Notes: a model not told the origin generated them from the sequence alone. Counted from the stretch's first letter, positions 5,922 to 15,682 are shown. The stretch: DNA of 20,497 nt from Planctomycetota bacterium (GCA_029777755.1 JAKORQ010000037.1:1-20497); one strand, 5' to 3'. A program made the numbers and translations.

Positions 5922-8900
5922 ATGGCACTTCAATTCGTCTTGGGGCGTGCTGGTACCGGCAAGTCGGCGCATTGCTTTGAGGCCGTCGAGCAGTGGCTGC
6001 GCGAGGAGGGCCTGGGGGGTAGTGCGATCCTGATCACGCCGCGGCAGGCGACGCAGGTGGCCGAGCGGCAACTGGTGATGCGCAATCCCGGGCGATCGCT
6101 ATTGGGGGTGAGGGTGGTTTCGCCCGAGTGGCTGGTGCGCGAGGTTGCTCCGCAACTGGCCGAATCGCTGGACCTGATGGACGGGCGCGGCCGGCGGCTG
6201 CTGGTGGCGCTGGCGATACAGGAGCATGCCGACGAGCTGCGCTTTTTCCGGGGGGCCGAGCGGCAGCCGCACCTGGCGGCGCGAATCGATGCAGCGCTGA
6301 CGGAGATCGAGCAGTCAGGCGCAACCATTGACCAGATCAGCGAATGCCTGGGGAGCATAGAAGAGTCGTCCAGTGACAAGCTTGCCGACCTTGCTCTCAT
6401 CCATCGGGCATATCTTGAACTGCTGGGCGAGCGGCTTGATCGGCATCGCCTGGACCAGAAGGTGATCGAGGCGATCGACAGCAGCGAGCTGGTCGCGCGA
6501 TCGCTGGTGGTGGTCGATGGCTTTGCCGACTTCAGCCCGATGCAGCGGCGGATGATGGTGGCGCTGGCCAAACGCGCCAGGCGGATGAAGATTGCGCTGC
6601 TTCTTGATAGTGCCGATGGCGAGCAATTGTTCTCGCGCACCCGGCGAACGTATCAGCGCCTGATGGCGGAGCTGAAGCGGGAGCAGGTGAAGGTGGAAGA
6701 GCCGCTGGTGCTGGGCGAGGTGCATCGCTTCGCCTCGCGGGAGCTGGCCGCCATCGAGAGGGGGTTTGACGGCACGGGGAAGCTGGATCCGCCACGTGAT
6801 GACAGCGTGCGGATCGTGGAGGCGGCCAATGACCTTGAGGAGGTGCGCTTCGCGGCCGAGCAGATCCGCCGATGGCAGCTTGAGGGTGTGCGTCTGCGGG
6901 AGATTGGCGTGTTCTGCCGCGATCTTCAGCCGTATGCCGAGTGGATACGCCCGATCTTCGCCGAGTACGACATTCCCTGCTTCGTCGACGAGCAGCGCAG
7001 TCTGGGCGAGCATCCGCTGGTGCGTTATGTCCGGGCGATCCTGCGGATCCAGATGGACGGCTGGAGGCGGGCGAACATGCTGGAGCTGCTCAAGTGCGGG
7101 ATGTCGCCGCTGGAGCCGCAGGAGGTGGATCGGCTGGAGAACTTTGCCCTGCGCCATGGCATCGATCGCAGGCATTGGCTGGAAAGCTGGGATGACCTGA
7201 AGCCCCCAGCGCGCGAGGATGAGGAGCCGGAGGAAACGGCCCAGAGACTGCGCGATGAGAGGGAGGCGGAGGTTTGCAGCGGCTATCGCGATCGTGCGGT
7301 GGATGCGATCCGGCCGGTACGGGACACCTGGGAGCAGGGGGAGAGGATCCCGGTCAAGGCGCTCACGCAGGCGCTGCGCGAGATTGTGGAGAGCAAGTGT
7401 GTTGTCCGACGGTTGAAGGAGCTTTCCGATGGGAGTTCCGTCGAGGAAAAGCAGACCAACGAAGAGTGCGTCAAGGCGATACACGAGGTGCTGCAGGCGT
7501 GCGAACTGCTGTTGGGAGACAGAAAGCTACCACGGCGGCATCTGGCGGAGATTCTGCTGGCGACGTTGGAGGAACTGAGCGTAAAGCTGGCGCCGCCGAC
7601 GCTGGATCAAGTGCTGGTGGCGCAGATCGATCGCAGCCGCAGTCCCAACTTCACGCGGGCCATCGTGCTGGGGATGAACGAAGGGACATTCCCGGCAAAA
7701 AGCGCCGAAGACAGCATGTTCAGCGACGCCGAGCGCAAGGCGCTGGATGCGGCCGGGATCGAGTTGAATCCCGACTCGGAAGATCGCGCCGTCGGCGAGC
7801 AACTGCTGGGATACATTGCGCTGACGCGAGCGTCACATGAACTGGTGCTCACCAGGCCAAGAAATGATGAATCGGGCAGAAAGCTAGCCCCCTCGGGATT
7901 TATCGCGCGGGTGCAGAGCATCCTGCCCGGACTTGCGGCCGTCCAGGCCAGTGTCGTGCCAAATCCCGAGGCAAAGGTGTGGCATGTCGAGGCGTTGGAG
8001 TACGAGAATGAGCCGAAGCTCGATCCTCAGGTCGCCCGCGAACTGCTGGGGGAGGAGTTGTACTGCAGCCCCACACGGCTGGAGCTGTTCGCGCAGTGTC
8101 CATTCCGCCATTTTCTCGATCGCTCGCTGCGGCTGAAGGAGCGTGAGATCGCGGAGGTGTCACACCTGGACCTGGGCAACGCATTCCACGCAGTGCTGGA
8201 GCGGCTTGCCCGCAGAATGATCGACAAGAAGCTCACCTGGGACAGCGAGGAGCTGACCGAATCGCTCGATGAGATGATCGAGAAGGTCGCCAGTGAGCTG
8301 CGCGGGCAGGTGATGCTGGGAACGGCCCGCAATCGCCATCTGCGCGAGGTGATCAAGCGGATGCTGGAGAAGTTGATCGCCGATCAGCGCCTGCTGGATG
8401 ATGGCGGCTATGAGGTGGACGCCTGTGAGGTGGTCTTCGGCGAGGATGCACAATATCCGCCGCTGGAGATTCGCACTCCCAGGGGGCGAACGGTTCGCCT
8501 GCGGGGAAGGATCGACCGGATAGATCGCCGCACTGGGGATGGCGTCGAGAGCTACCTGATATTCGACTACAAGAGTAGCGCGAGGAAGCTGTACCTGCAG
8601 GAGCTTGAGCAGGGAATCTCGCTGCAGTTGATGGTCTACTGGCTGGTGATGCAGCAGGCCAAGCGCCAGGTGGATGGCGCGTTCTACATGCAGCTCATGC
8701 GGCCGATGGAGACCGTCAAGGCGCCTGAGCCACCGGACCCTGAAAAGGTGCGCTGCAGGCCGCGCGGGCTGATTGACTTCTCGGCGAAGGACAGGCTCGA
8801 TCCGGGAGTGGAAAAGTCGTCGAAGCGATTCAGCCTTTTCGTGAAGAAGGATAGCGGCGAGCTTGGCAATGAGCACAGTACCGATGCGGTGATGCCGGCC

Positions 8901-9182
8901 GACCTGCGCGCTTTGCAGGAACTGGTGCGGCAGAAGATTGGCGAACTGGCCGACCGCATCTTCGATGGCGAGATATCCATCCTGCCATACGAGATGGGCA
9001 CGCGCACCCCATGCCCGCACTGCCCCTATCGGGCAGTCTGCCGTTTCGACAAGCGCTACAACAGCTACAACACGATCGCGCCGGCCAGGCGCACTGATGT
9101 GCTGGATCGAGTCAACCCGGCCCGCAAGCAACCGAAGGTTGAGGCCAAGCCGTCAAGGAGGAGGGGGAAAGTCAATGCGTGA
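5922..9182 (+). CDS. addB: ATP-dependent helicase/nuclease subunit AddB
   Basis: A 1086-residue subunit of the AddAB complex, which unwinds and trims double-strand breaks to make 3' tails for RecA, in place of RecBCD. The N-terminal Walker A GRAGTGKS is at 8-15. The inactivated helicase fold runs through the middle, with RAIVLGMNEGTFP and ALTRASHELVL as recognisable motifs. The C-terminal RecB-type nuclease has GRIDRIDR and the catalytic DYKSS (D882, K884). Four cysteines, C726, C1031, C1034 and C1040, match the AddB iron-sulphur cluster pattern (one Cys, then CxxCx5C). Length is close to AddB of Bacillus (about 1160). The ATG at 5922 was preferred to a GTG at 5898 because GGGAG sits 9 bases before it and the protein then starts with the family-like MALQFVLGR. 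It overlaps addA by 8 bases, pointing to translational coupling. Confidence 0.93.
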   Translation: MALQFVLGRAGTGKSAHCFEAVEQWLREEGLGGSAILITPRQATQVAERQLVMRNPGRSLLGVRVVSPEWLVREVAPQLAESLDLMDGRGRRLLVALAIQEHADELRFFRGAERQPHLAARIDAALTEIEQSGATIDQISECLGSIEESSSDKLADLALIHRAYLELLGERLDRHRLDQKVIEAIDSSELVARSLVVVDGFADFSPMQRRMMVALAKRARRMKIALLLDSADGEQLFSRTRRTYQRLMAELKREQVKVEEPLVLGEVHRFASRELAAIERGFDGTGKLDPPRDDSVRIVEAANDLEEVRFAAEQIRRWQLEGVRLREIGVFCRDLQPYAEWIRPIFAEYDIPCFVDEQRSLGEHPLVRYVRAILRIQMDGWRRANMLELLKCGMSPLEPQEVDRLENFALRHGIDRRHWLESWDDLKPPAREDEEPEETAQRLRDEREAEVCSGYRDRAVDAIRPVRDTWEQGERIPVKALTQALREIVESKCVVRRLKELSDGSSVEEKQTNEECVKAIHEVLQACELLLGDRKLPRRHLAEILLATLEELSVKLAPPTLDQVLVAQIDRSRSPNFTRAIVLGMNEGTFPAKSAEDSMFSDAERKALDAAGIELNPDSEDRAVGEQLLGYIALTRASHELVLTRPRNDESGRKLAPSGFIARVQSILPGLAAVQASVVPNPEAKVWHVEALEYENEPKLDPQVARELLGEELYCSPTRLELFAQCPFRHFLDRSLRLKEREIAEVSHLDLGNAFHAVLERLARRMIDKKLTWDSEELTESLDEMIEKVASELRGQVMLGTARNRHLREVIKRMLEKLIADQRLLDDGGYEVDACEVVFGEDAQYPPLEIRTPRGRTVRLRGRIDRIDRRTGDGVESYLIFDYKSSARKLYLQELEQGISLQLMVYWLVMQQAKRQVDGAFYMQLMRPMETVKAPEPPDPEKVRCRPRGLIDFSAKDRLDPGVEKSSKRFSLFVKKDSGELGNEHSTDAVMPADLRALQELVRQKIGELADRIFDGEISILPYEMGTRTPCPHCPYRAVCRFDKRYNSYNTIAPARRTDVLDRVNPARKQPKVEAKPSRRRGKVNA

Positions 9183-12100
9183 TTGGACAGAGCAACAGAG
9201 GAAAGCAATCAAGGATGCCTCAGACAGCCTGCTGGTTTCCGCGGCGGCGGGATCTGGCAAGACCGCCACGCTTTCCGAGCGGTGCGCGCACCTGGTGTGT
9301 GAGCAGGGGCTGTGCAAGGCCAACGAACTGCTGGTCGTCACCTTTACCGAGGAAGCGGCCGCCGAGATGAAGTCGCGCGTGGAAGAAGCCATGCGCAAAC
9401 GCCTGGCGGAAAATCCCGGTGACAGGCGGGTGAAGGAGCAGATAGCCCTCCTCCCCGGGGCGCAGATCAGCACGATCCACGCGTTTTGTGCCCGCCTGCT
9501 CAAGCAGCACTTTCAGGCGGTACAGCTCGATCCTGCGTTTGCGGTGCTGGACGAGCAGGAGGCCATGCTGCTTCAGCGCGAGATTGCCGGCGAGATGCTG
9601 GAGGAGTACTTCGACAGGGAGGATGGCGTCGAGCGGGAAAAGTCTCGCTTCAAGCAGCTTGTGGACTATTACGCCGATGGCCGGGACGTGCGGATCGAGG
9701 ACCAGGTGATCGCCACGCATAATGTCCTGTCTTCGCTGACCGATCCTGGAGCGTGGTGCGCCAGTGCCCTGAAGCGCTTGCGTGAGGTTGCGGACTGCGA
9801 AGACCTGTTCAAGACGTCGCTGGGGAAAGAGTTTCTCGCGTTGATTAAGCGGCGACTGGAAGGTGAGATTAAGCGCTGCGACCAGATAATCGAGGCACTT
9901 AAGGGAAACGCCAGCGCCGCCGATTGCCAGGTCGTGGTCGGGCGTGTTCAAGAGTTGCTTGACATGGCTCTGGAAGCTCTACCGGACAAGTGGGAAGAGG
10001 CGAGAGAGGCACTTGAGGGCGAGATCCCCGGGTTACAGCGTATGCCGGCCTGTGAGGAACGCGAGCGCGCCAAGGAACTGGTGGCGGCGGCGAAGAAACC
10101 ACTGGCGAAGGATGGCGACCTGCGGCAGATGCTGTCGCGCACGAAGGAGCAGATGCGGGAGGAGATTATCCGCACCATCGCACCTGCTGAATGCTTCCTG
10201 GAGCTGGTTGGCGAGTTTTCCCGCCGCTATGAGGAGGCCAAGCAGCGCGAGAATGTGGTGGACTTTTCCGACCTGGAGCACCTGGCGCTAAAGGTGCTGG
10301 ACGACGAGGCCATCGCGCGGCAGTGCCGCAAGCGATTTGCCACCATCATGGTGGATGAGTTCCAGGATGTTAACGCGCTGCAGTGGGAGATCCTGCGCCG
10401 CGTATCGCGTTGCGACGAGAATGGAAGGCCGACCAACCTGTTCTGCGTGGGCGATGTGAAGCAGAGCATCTATCGCTTCCGCCTGGCCGATCCTTCGATC
10501 TTCCGCAAGCGCGAGGAAGAGTGGCTGCCGCTGGATCGCGTCATCTACATGGGCGACAACTTCCGCAGCCGCGATCCGTTGCTGCAGGCCATCAACTTCG
10601 TGTTCCGCGAGCTGATGCGCAGCGAGTCGGCCGAGATCGAGTACACGGAGGAGCAGGAGCTGTGTGGCCAGCGCAAGTTCCCGCCGGCCGACAACGTTTA
10701 CAGCGGTTCGCCAATTGAGCTGCATCTGCTGTATGAGGACAAGCCCAACGGCGGCGACCAGGGGGATGGGCAGAATAGCGACGACGATACCCCGGATGGT
10801 GACGAGGATGACTTCACGCGCGTCGAGCGGGAAGCCCAGTACGTCGCGCAGCTTATCAGCCAGATGATGGCCGAGGGGAAGCTGATCACCGAGAAAAGCG
10901 GCGTGCAGCGCCCGATCGAGTGTCGCGATATTGCGATACTGCTGCGGTCCGCAAAACACACTTTCGTCGAGTATTCTCGCGCCCTGGTGGAGAAGGGTAT
11001 CCCGGTATTTGCCGAGAGCAGGACCGGGTTTTTCCAGGCGGCCGAGATCAACGAAGTGCTCTCCATCCTGCGCCTGCTGGACAACCAGCAGCAGGACATC
11101 CCGATGGCGGCCGTTCTGCGCGGGCGGATCCTTCAGGTCAGCGATCCCGAGACATCGATGGCCCGCATCCGCATCAGGTACCGGCATCTGCCGTTCCAAG
11201 CGGCCGTGGTTGCCTACGCGGAGTCAGCGGCAGACGAGCTTGCCGGCGAGCTTATGCAGATTCTGGAGAAGCTGGCGGCATGGCGCAAGCGGTCGCTTCA
11301 GATGAGCGTGGCCGACCTTTTGTGGGAGATTCTCACCAGCACTGGCTACCTTGAGTTCTGCCGCGGGATGAAGGCCGGTGAACAGCGGGTGGCGAACCTG
11401 ATGTACCTGCATCGCTGCGCCCGCAAGTTCTCCGGCTTCCGCCAGCAGGGACTATTCCGCTTCCTGCAGTACCTTGAGCAACTGGAGGATCGCTCCGATC
11501 TCGGGCAGCCGTCGCCGGGCGAGCCGGGCAATGCCGTTCGCGTGATGACGGTGCACGCCTCCAAGGGGTTGGAGTTCCCGGTGGTGATACTCTCGGGCGT
11601 GGGGGCGAGGTTCAATGATGCCGATGAGAAGGGGGCGATCCTCGTGCATCGCGACCAGGGGCTTGCCGTCGCGGTGGCCGACCCGGAGAACGATATTCGC
11701 TATCCATCTGTCCCCACCTGGCTGGCCAAGGACCGCATCCGCAAGGAGGCCAGGGCGGAAGAACTCCGCGTGCTCTACGTGGCAATGACTCGCGCCCAAG
11801 AGCGGCTGGTGCTGGTGGGCACCTGCAAGCAGAAGCAGGCGAAGAGCTGGAGAGCACTGCCTTCGCCGGGCAATTCTCCCGTGGCGTTCGGGTCGGCCAG
11901 CAACATGCTGCAGTGGCTTCTGCCCCTGGTGGACATCTCTTCAGGAAAACTGGAGCTGAAGGTTGCCAAAGTCGAGGCAGAGGATGAGCAGGCGTCGACG
12001 GTCGCCGCGGCGGAAGCCCCCCATGCCGATGACGATGGCCCAAGGATCTGGAATTACAGCTACCCCTTCAGGGAGATGACGCACAGGCGCGCCAGCAACT

Positions 12101-12678
12101 CGGTGACGGGGCTGAGCAAGGGGGACGAGGTGCCCACCGACACGCCGGACGTGACGGATGAAGCGCCATCCGGCGCGGCCGGCGAGGAGGCGCGCGAGCG
12201 TGGTGTGGCGGTGCATCTGTTCATGGAGCAGTTTGATTTCGCCGCCGGCGCGCCGGGGCCGGCCGACCAGCTCAAGTCGCTGGTTGAGCGCGGGATCATG
12301 AGCCAGCGGCAGGCGGAGCTGGTGGATACCAGTGAAGTGGAGTGGATGCTTTCTGAGCCGAGCATTGCGGAGCTGCTGCGCAGCGCGCAGGCCATTGTGC
12401 GCGAGATTCCCATGCTCGATAGCGATCCGGCCGGCACGGCGGAGTTTGACCGCGTGCTGGTGCGCGGGCGAATCGACGCGGTGGTGCAGACGCCCGATGG
12501 CCTGGTGGTGATCGACTACAAGACCGACCGCCACTTCCCCGAGGATGGCTCGCAGCGCCAGCAGGCGTATCGCAAGCAGATGGAGCTGTATCGCTCGGCG
12601 ATAGAGCGCAGCGGCCTGGGCCGCGTGGCCGGCGTGAAGCTGGTATTTCTTCATGCCCGCCGCGTGCTGGAACTGTAG
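9175..12678 (+). CDS. addA: ATP-dependent helicase/nuclease subunit AddA
   Basis: A 1167-residue superfamily 1A helicase with a C-terminal nuclease, the motor of AddAB. The motifs are in order: Walker A AAAGSGKT (23-30), TFTEEAAAEM (Ia), VDEFQD with D394-E395 (II), VGDVKQSIYRFR (III), GDNFRSRDPL (IV), MTVHASKGLEFPVV (V, around 793) and LYVAMTRAQERL (VI). The nuclease has GRIDAVV and VIDYKTDR (D1114, K1116). An acidic stretch of about 20 residues rich in Asp and Gly (encoded near 10740-10815) is probably a disordered insert. Length fits AddA (about 1150-1240). The ATG at 9175 was chosen because the motif-bearing domain starts there and AAGGAGGAGGGGG precedes it; the frame stays open far upstream only inside addB. 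The gene ends 48 bases before uvrC. Confidence 0.95.
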   Translation: MRDWTEQQRKAIKDASDSLLVSAAAGSGKTATLSERCAHLVCEQGLCKANELLVVTFTEEAAAEMKSRVEEAMRKRLAENPGDRRVKEQIALLPGAQISTIHAFCARLLKQHFQAVQLDPAFAVLDEQEAMLLQREIAGEMLEEYFDREDGVEREKSRFKQLVDYYADGRDVRIEDQVIATHNVLSSLTDPGAWCASALKRLREVADCEDLFKTSLGKEFLALIKRRLEGEIKRCDQIIEALKGNASAADCQVVVGRVQELLDMALEALPDKWEEAREALEGEIPGLQRMPACEERERAKELVAAAKKPLAKDGDLRQMLSRTKEQMREEIIRTIAPAECFLELVGEFSRRYEEAKQRENVVDFSDLEHLALKVLDDEAIARQCRKRFATIMVDEFQDVNALQWEILRRVSRCDENGRPTNLFCVGDVKQSIYRFRLADPSIFRKREEEWLPLDRVIYMGDNFRSRDPLLQAINFVFRELMRSESAEIEYTEEQELCGQRKFPPADNVYSGSPIELHLLYEDKPNGGDQGDGQNSDDDTPDGDEDDFTRVEREAQYVAQLISQMMAEGKLITEKSGVQRPIECRDIAILLRSAKHTFVEYSRALVEKGIPVFAESRTGFFQAAEINEVLSILRLLDNQQQDIPMAAVLRGRILQVSDPETSMARIRIRYRHLPFQAAVVAYAESAADELAGELMQILEKLAAWRKRSLQMSVADLLWEILTSTGYLEFCRGMKAGEQRVANLMYLHRCARKFSGFRQQGLFRFLQYLEQLEDRSDLGQPSPGEPGNAVRVMTVHASKGLEFPVVILSGVGARFNDADEKGAILVHRDQGLAVAVADPENDIRYPSVPTWLAKDRIRKEARAEELRVLYVAMTRAQERLVLVGTCKQKQAKSWRALPSPGNSPVAFGSASNMLQWLLPLVDISSGKLELKVAKVEAEDEQASTVAAAEAPHADDDGPRIWNYSYPFREMTHRRASNSVTGLSKGDEVPTDTPDVTDEAPSGAAGEEARERGVAVHLFMEQFDFAAGAPGPADQLKSLVERGIMSQRQAELVDTSEVEWMLSEPSIAELLRSAQAIVREIPMLDSDPAGTAEFDRVLVRGRIDAVVQTPDGLVVIDYKTDRHFPEDGSQRQQAYRKQMELYRSAIERSGLGRVAGVKLVFLHARRVLEL

Positions 12679-12726
12679 TAGTGGTGACGAACTATAAATG
12701 GCCTTCGCGGGTATGATTATCAGGGC

Positions 12727-14136
12727 ATGAATGATCGTCTCGCGAGATTGAATGAGAAGGCCAAAGGACTCCCGAAGGCGCCCGGTGTCTACCTGATGAA
12801 GGATGACAAGGGGCGCGTGATCTACATTGGCAAGTCTGCCAGTCTGCGCGATCGCGTCGGGAGCTACTTTCAGCCCTCAACCAGGCTGGAATTCAAGAAG
12901 GCCGGACTGCTGGAAGAGGTTGTTGATTTTGAGATACTGCAGACCGAGACCGAGGTTGAGGCGCTGCTGGCCGAGAACCGCCTGATCAAGGACATCCAGC
13001 CCAAGTACAACGCCCGCCTGCTGGACGACAAGACCTACCCCTACCTCATGATCACCATGGACGAGGATTTCCCCGGCGTGTACATCACCCGCGAGCCTCG
13101 CACCAGGGGTGTGAAACTGTACGGGCCATTTACATCAGTGAGCGGCCTGAAGGATGCCCTGCAGAAACTTCAGAAGGTCTTTCGCTTCCGCACCTGTCAC
13201 CTGGATATCCAGGAGGGTGATGACAAGCGGCGCTTCTTCCGTCCCTGCCTGCTGCACCCGATCAAGCAGTGCACCGCGCCCTGCGCTGCCAAGATCAGCA
13301 GGGAAGCCTATCGCGAGGACATCAACCGCTTCATCGAGTTCCTCGAGGGAGGCAAGAAGCGGCTGCTGGCGCAGATGGAAAAGCAGATGATCGAGGCCGC
13401 CAGGGACCTTCAGTTCGAGAAGGCCGCGCGCCTGCGCGATGAGATAAAGATGCTCACCGCCCTGGGCGCCCGCGCAGAGAAGGGCGAACAGGAGTACTGG
13501 CAGCCGGAGGTCTTCGTCAGCAATCCGCAGGAGGGGCTGACAAAGCTCCAGGAAGTGCTGGGGTTGACCGAGCCGCCGCGGATCATCGAGGGGTTCGACA
13601 TCGCCCACCTGCACGGCGGCGAGATGGTCGGTTCCAAGGTCTGCTTCATTGATGGCTCACCCTTCAAGGATAGCTACCGCCGCTACAAGATCCGCCACGG
13701 CGAAGGGAACAACGACTTCCTCTCCCTGCAGGAGGTCGTCTCGCGTCGCTATCGCGAAGCCGCCACCGGGCAGGAGCTTTACCCAGACATCATCCTCATC
13801 GACGGCGGCCTCGGGCAGCTTCACGCGGCCATGGACATCTTCACGAGCATGGACGTCAAGCCGCCCATGGTGATCTCGCTGGCGAAGAAGGAGGAGCTGA
13901 TCTACGTGCAGGACCGGTCCGAGCCGATAAAGCTGGCCCGCAATCACCCGGCGCTGCGGCTGCTCCAGTATGTGCGCGATGAAGCGCATCGCTTCGCGCA
14001 GCACTATCACCACATCCTGCGGCGCAAGAGCCAGATCGAGCAGCAGATCCGCGAGGGCCGACGCCCGCCGCGGGCGCGAAAGTCATCCAATCCGCCACCT
14101 CCGGGGGATCCGCCGGCTAATCCTTCGTCGCAGTGA
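12727..14136 (+). CDS. uvrC: Excinuclease ABC subunit UvrC, lacking the C-terminal HhH domain
   Basis: A 469-residue nucleotide-excision repair nuclease. The GIY-YIG domain (about 15-95) opens with GVYLMKDDKGRVIYIGKS. Four cysteines, C157, C174, C182 and C186, match the iron-sulphur ligands reported for UvrC. The UVR coiled-coil motif (about 205-240) would bind UvrB. The RNase-H-like domain keeps what look like all four catalytic residues: D291 (FDIAH), D330, D359 (IDGG) and H421 (DEAHRF). The protein then ends in a Lys/Arg- and Pro-rich tail of about 40 residues where other UvrC proteins (about 600 residues) have tandem helix-hairpin-helix motifs needed for strong DNA binding. No frameshifted remnant is seen downstream; the next gene is on the other strand. 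Start: ATG at 12727 with a weak AGGG; TATGAT at 12712-12717 could give a leaderless message. Its 3' end overlaps the oxidoreductase by 20 bases. Confidence 0.92.
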   Translation: MNDRLARLNEKAKGLPKAPGVYLMKDDKGRVIYIGKSASLRDRVGSYFQPSTRLEFKKAGLLEEVVDFEILQTETEVEALLAENRLIKDIQPKYNARLLDDKTYPYLMITMDEDFPGVYITREPRTRGVKLYGPFTSVSGLKDALQKLQKVFRFRTCHLDIQEGDDKRRFFRPCLLHPIKQCTAPCAAKISREAYREDINRFIEFLEGGKKRLLAQMEKQMIEAARDLQFEKAARLRDEIKMLTALGARAEKGEQEYWQPEVFVSNPQEGLTKLQEVLGLTEPPRIIEGFDIAHLHGGEMVGSKVCFIDGSPFKDSYRRYKIRHGEGNNDFLSLQEVVSRRYREAATGQELYPDIILIDGGLGQLHAAMDIFTSMDVKPPMVISLAKKEELIYVQDRSEPIKLARNHPALRLLQYVRDEAHRFAQHYHHILRRKSQIEQQIREGRRPPRARKSSNPPPPGDPPANPSSQ

Positions 14137-15682
14137 CCTGGTCTGCTGGTGCAGGCGTCTGCTCGGCCGGCAGCCCGCTGATGGCCGGGCCGTTGACCGG
14201 TTCGCCATCGCCGCGGAAGCGCGAGCCGTGGCAGGGGCAGTCGAAGGTCTTCTCCAGCCCGTTCCAGCGCACGATGCACTGCATGTGCGGGCAGACGGCC
14301 GAGAAGGTGTGCAGTTGCCCGGTGGTGTCGCGCCAGACCGCGATCTTGCGCATGCCATCGCGGAGGATGGCGCCTGAGCCGGGGGCAATCTCCTCCACCG
14401 AGCCCACCTCGCTGGCTGTGAGCCAGTCGCGGTATTGCGCCGCCACGTTGGCGTTCTCGTGTGCGTACCTGCCCAGGGCCCGCTTGGTCTTGCGCGACGG
14501 GTCGTAGATTTCCGCCCAGGGGTTGTCCCGCCCGGCGATCAAGTCGGGTATCAGCATGGAAGCGATGGTGGCGTGGGTCATGCCGTGGCCGGAGTCGCCG
14601 GTGACGATGTAGACGTTCTCCGCGTCGGCGGGGTTTCGGCCGATGTAGCCCAGGCCATCCACCGGTTCCATCACCTGTCCCGACCAGCGATAGAGGGCCT
14701 CGCCGGCCATAGAGAAGCACTTGCGCGTCCACTCCTCCAGGTGGAAAATGGCAGCCTCGGCGCCCGGTGCCTGCCCGGTCTTGTGGTCGGCGCCGCCGAC
14801 GATCAGGAGCTTGCTTCCCCCAGGTGCGACCGGCGGCTGCACGCGGATGTAGTGGTACGGATCGGCGTCATCCCAGTACAGCGCCTGCGGCAGCGAATCA
14901 TCATTGAGGGCAAACGCGATGGCGTACGTGCGATACGCCGCCTGCTTGCTGTGCATCACCAGCATGTCGTTGATGGGCGTGTTAGTGGCGATCACGAGCT
15001 GGGATGCGCTGATGCGCCTGTCGCTTGCGGTCATCACACGGGCATCGCGCCCGCCGGCGATATCGACAGCGCGCGTACTCGTGTAGATGCGCCCGCCACG
15101 GGCCAGGATTGCGCGCGATAGCCCGGCGAGGTACTTGAGCGGATGGAACTGTCCCTGGCGCGGGAAGCGCAGCGCCGGCCCGGTATCGAATGGCAACGGC
15201 GCGCACCCGACGATCTGCACACCGCCCACCCCGGCGCGCCTGGCCGCCTCAAACTCGCGCAGTACATCGTTTACCGTTCCCTCCGGAGGCTGGTAGAGAT
15301 AGCCATCCACGCGCGTGAAGTCGCAATCCAGCCCTTCCTGCTCGGCGTTCTGCTCGATGCGGTCGATGGCGCGGGCGTGGCTCTGGTATGCCAGGTGGGC
15401 CCCGCGCTCGCCAAACAGGCGTATCAGGCGACTGAAGCGATCATCCAGGGCACTGGCGAGGTGCGCGGTGGTTCGCCCGGTCTCGCCGGAGCCGATCTCC
15501 CCATCGTCGATCACCACTACCTTCGCCCCCTCGCGCACCAGTGAATAGGCGATCGATATGCCGGCCATGCCGGCGCCCACGATGCACACGTCGGCCGATT
15601 TGTCTTCCTCCAGCGGGCCGGTCACCGGCATCTGCACCCGCGACATCCAGCACGAGACGGTGGCTCCAGAATCGCTCAGCAT
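14117..15682 (-). CDS. FAD-dependent oxidoreductase with C-terminal Rieske [2Fe-2S] domain
   Basis: A 521-residue two-domain protein. The first about 400 residues are a DAO-type flavoprotein: the FAD-binding GAGMAG (36-41), an acidic residue after the second strand (VVVIDDGEIGSGETGRTT), and the late FAD motif YIVTGDSGHGMTHATIAS. The C-terminal 90 residues are a Rieske domain with C464-x-H466 and C482-x-x-H485, spaced as needed for a 2Fe-2S cluster. The same layout is found in Bacillus YhfW, whose substrate I do not know to be established. It probably passes electrons from an amine or similar substrate via FAD to the cluster. No signal peptide is seen, so it is likely cytoplasmic. The ATG at 15682 is supported by GGGAGG five bases away. 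It ends inside uvrC, convergent, with a 20-base overlap. Confidence 0.92.
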   Translation of the reverse strand: MLSDSGATVSCWMSRVQMPVTGPLEEDKSADVCIVGAGMAGISIAYSLVREGAKVVVIDDGEIGSGETGRTTAHLASALDDRFSRLIRLFGERGAHLAYQSHARAIDRIEQNAEQEGLDCDFTRVDGYLYQPPEGTVNDVLREFEAARRAGVGGVQIVGCAPLPFDTGPALRFPRQGQFHPLKYLAGLSRAILARGGRIYTSTRAVDIAGGRDARVMTASDRRISASQLVIATNTPINDMLVMHSKQAAYRTYAIAFALNDDSLPQALYWDDADPYHYIRVQPPVAPGGSKLLIVGGADHKTGQAPGAEAAIFHLEEWTRKCFSMAGEALYRWSGQVMEPVDGLGYIGRNPADAENVYIVTGDSGHGMTHATIASMLIPDLIAGRDNPWAEIYDPSRKTKRALGRYAHENANVAAQYRDWLTASEVGSVEEIAPGSGAILRDGMRKIAVWRDTTGQLHTFSAVCPHMQCIVRWNGLEKTFDCPCHGSRFRGDGEPVNGPAISGLPAEQTPAPADQVTATKD

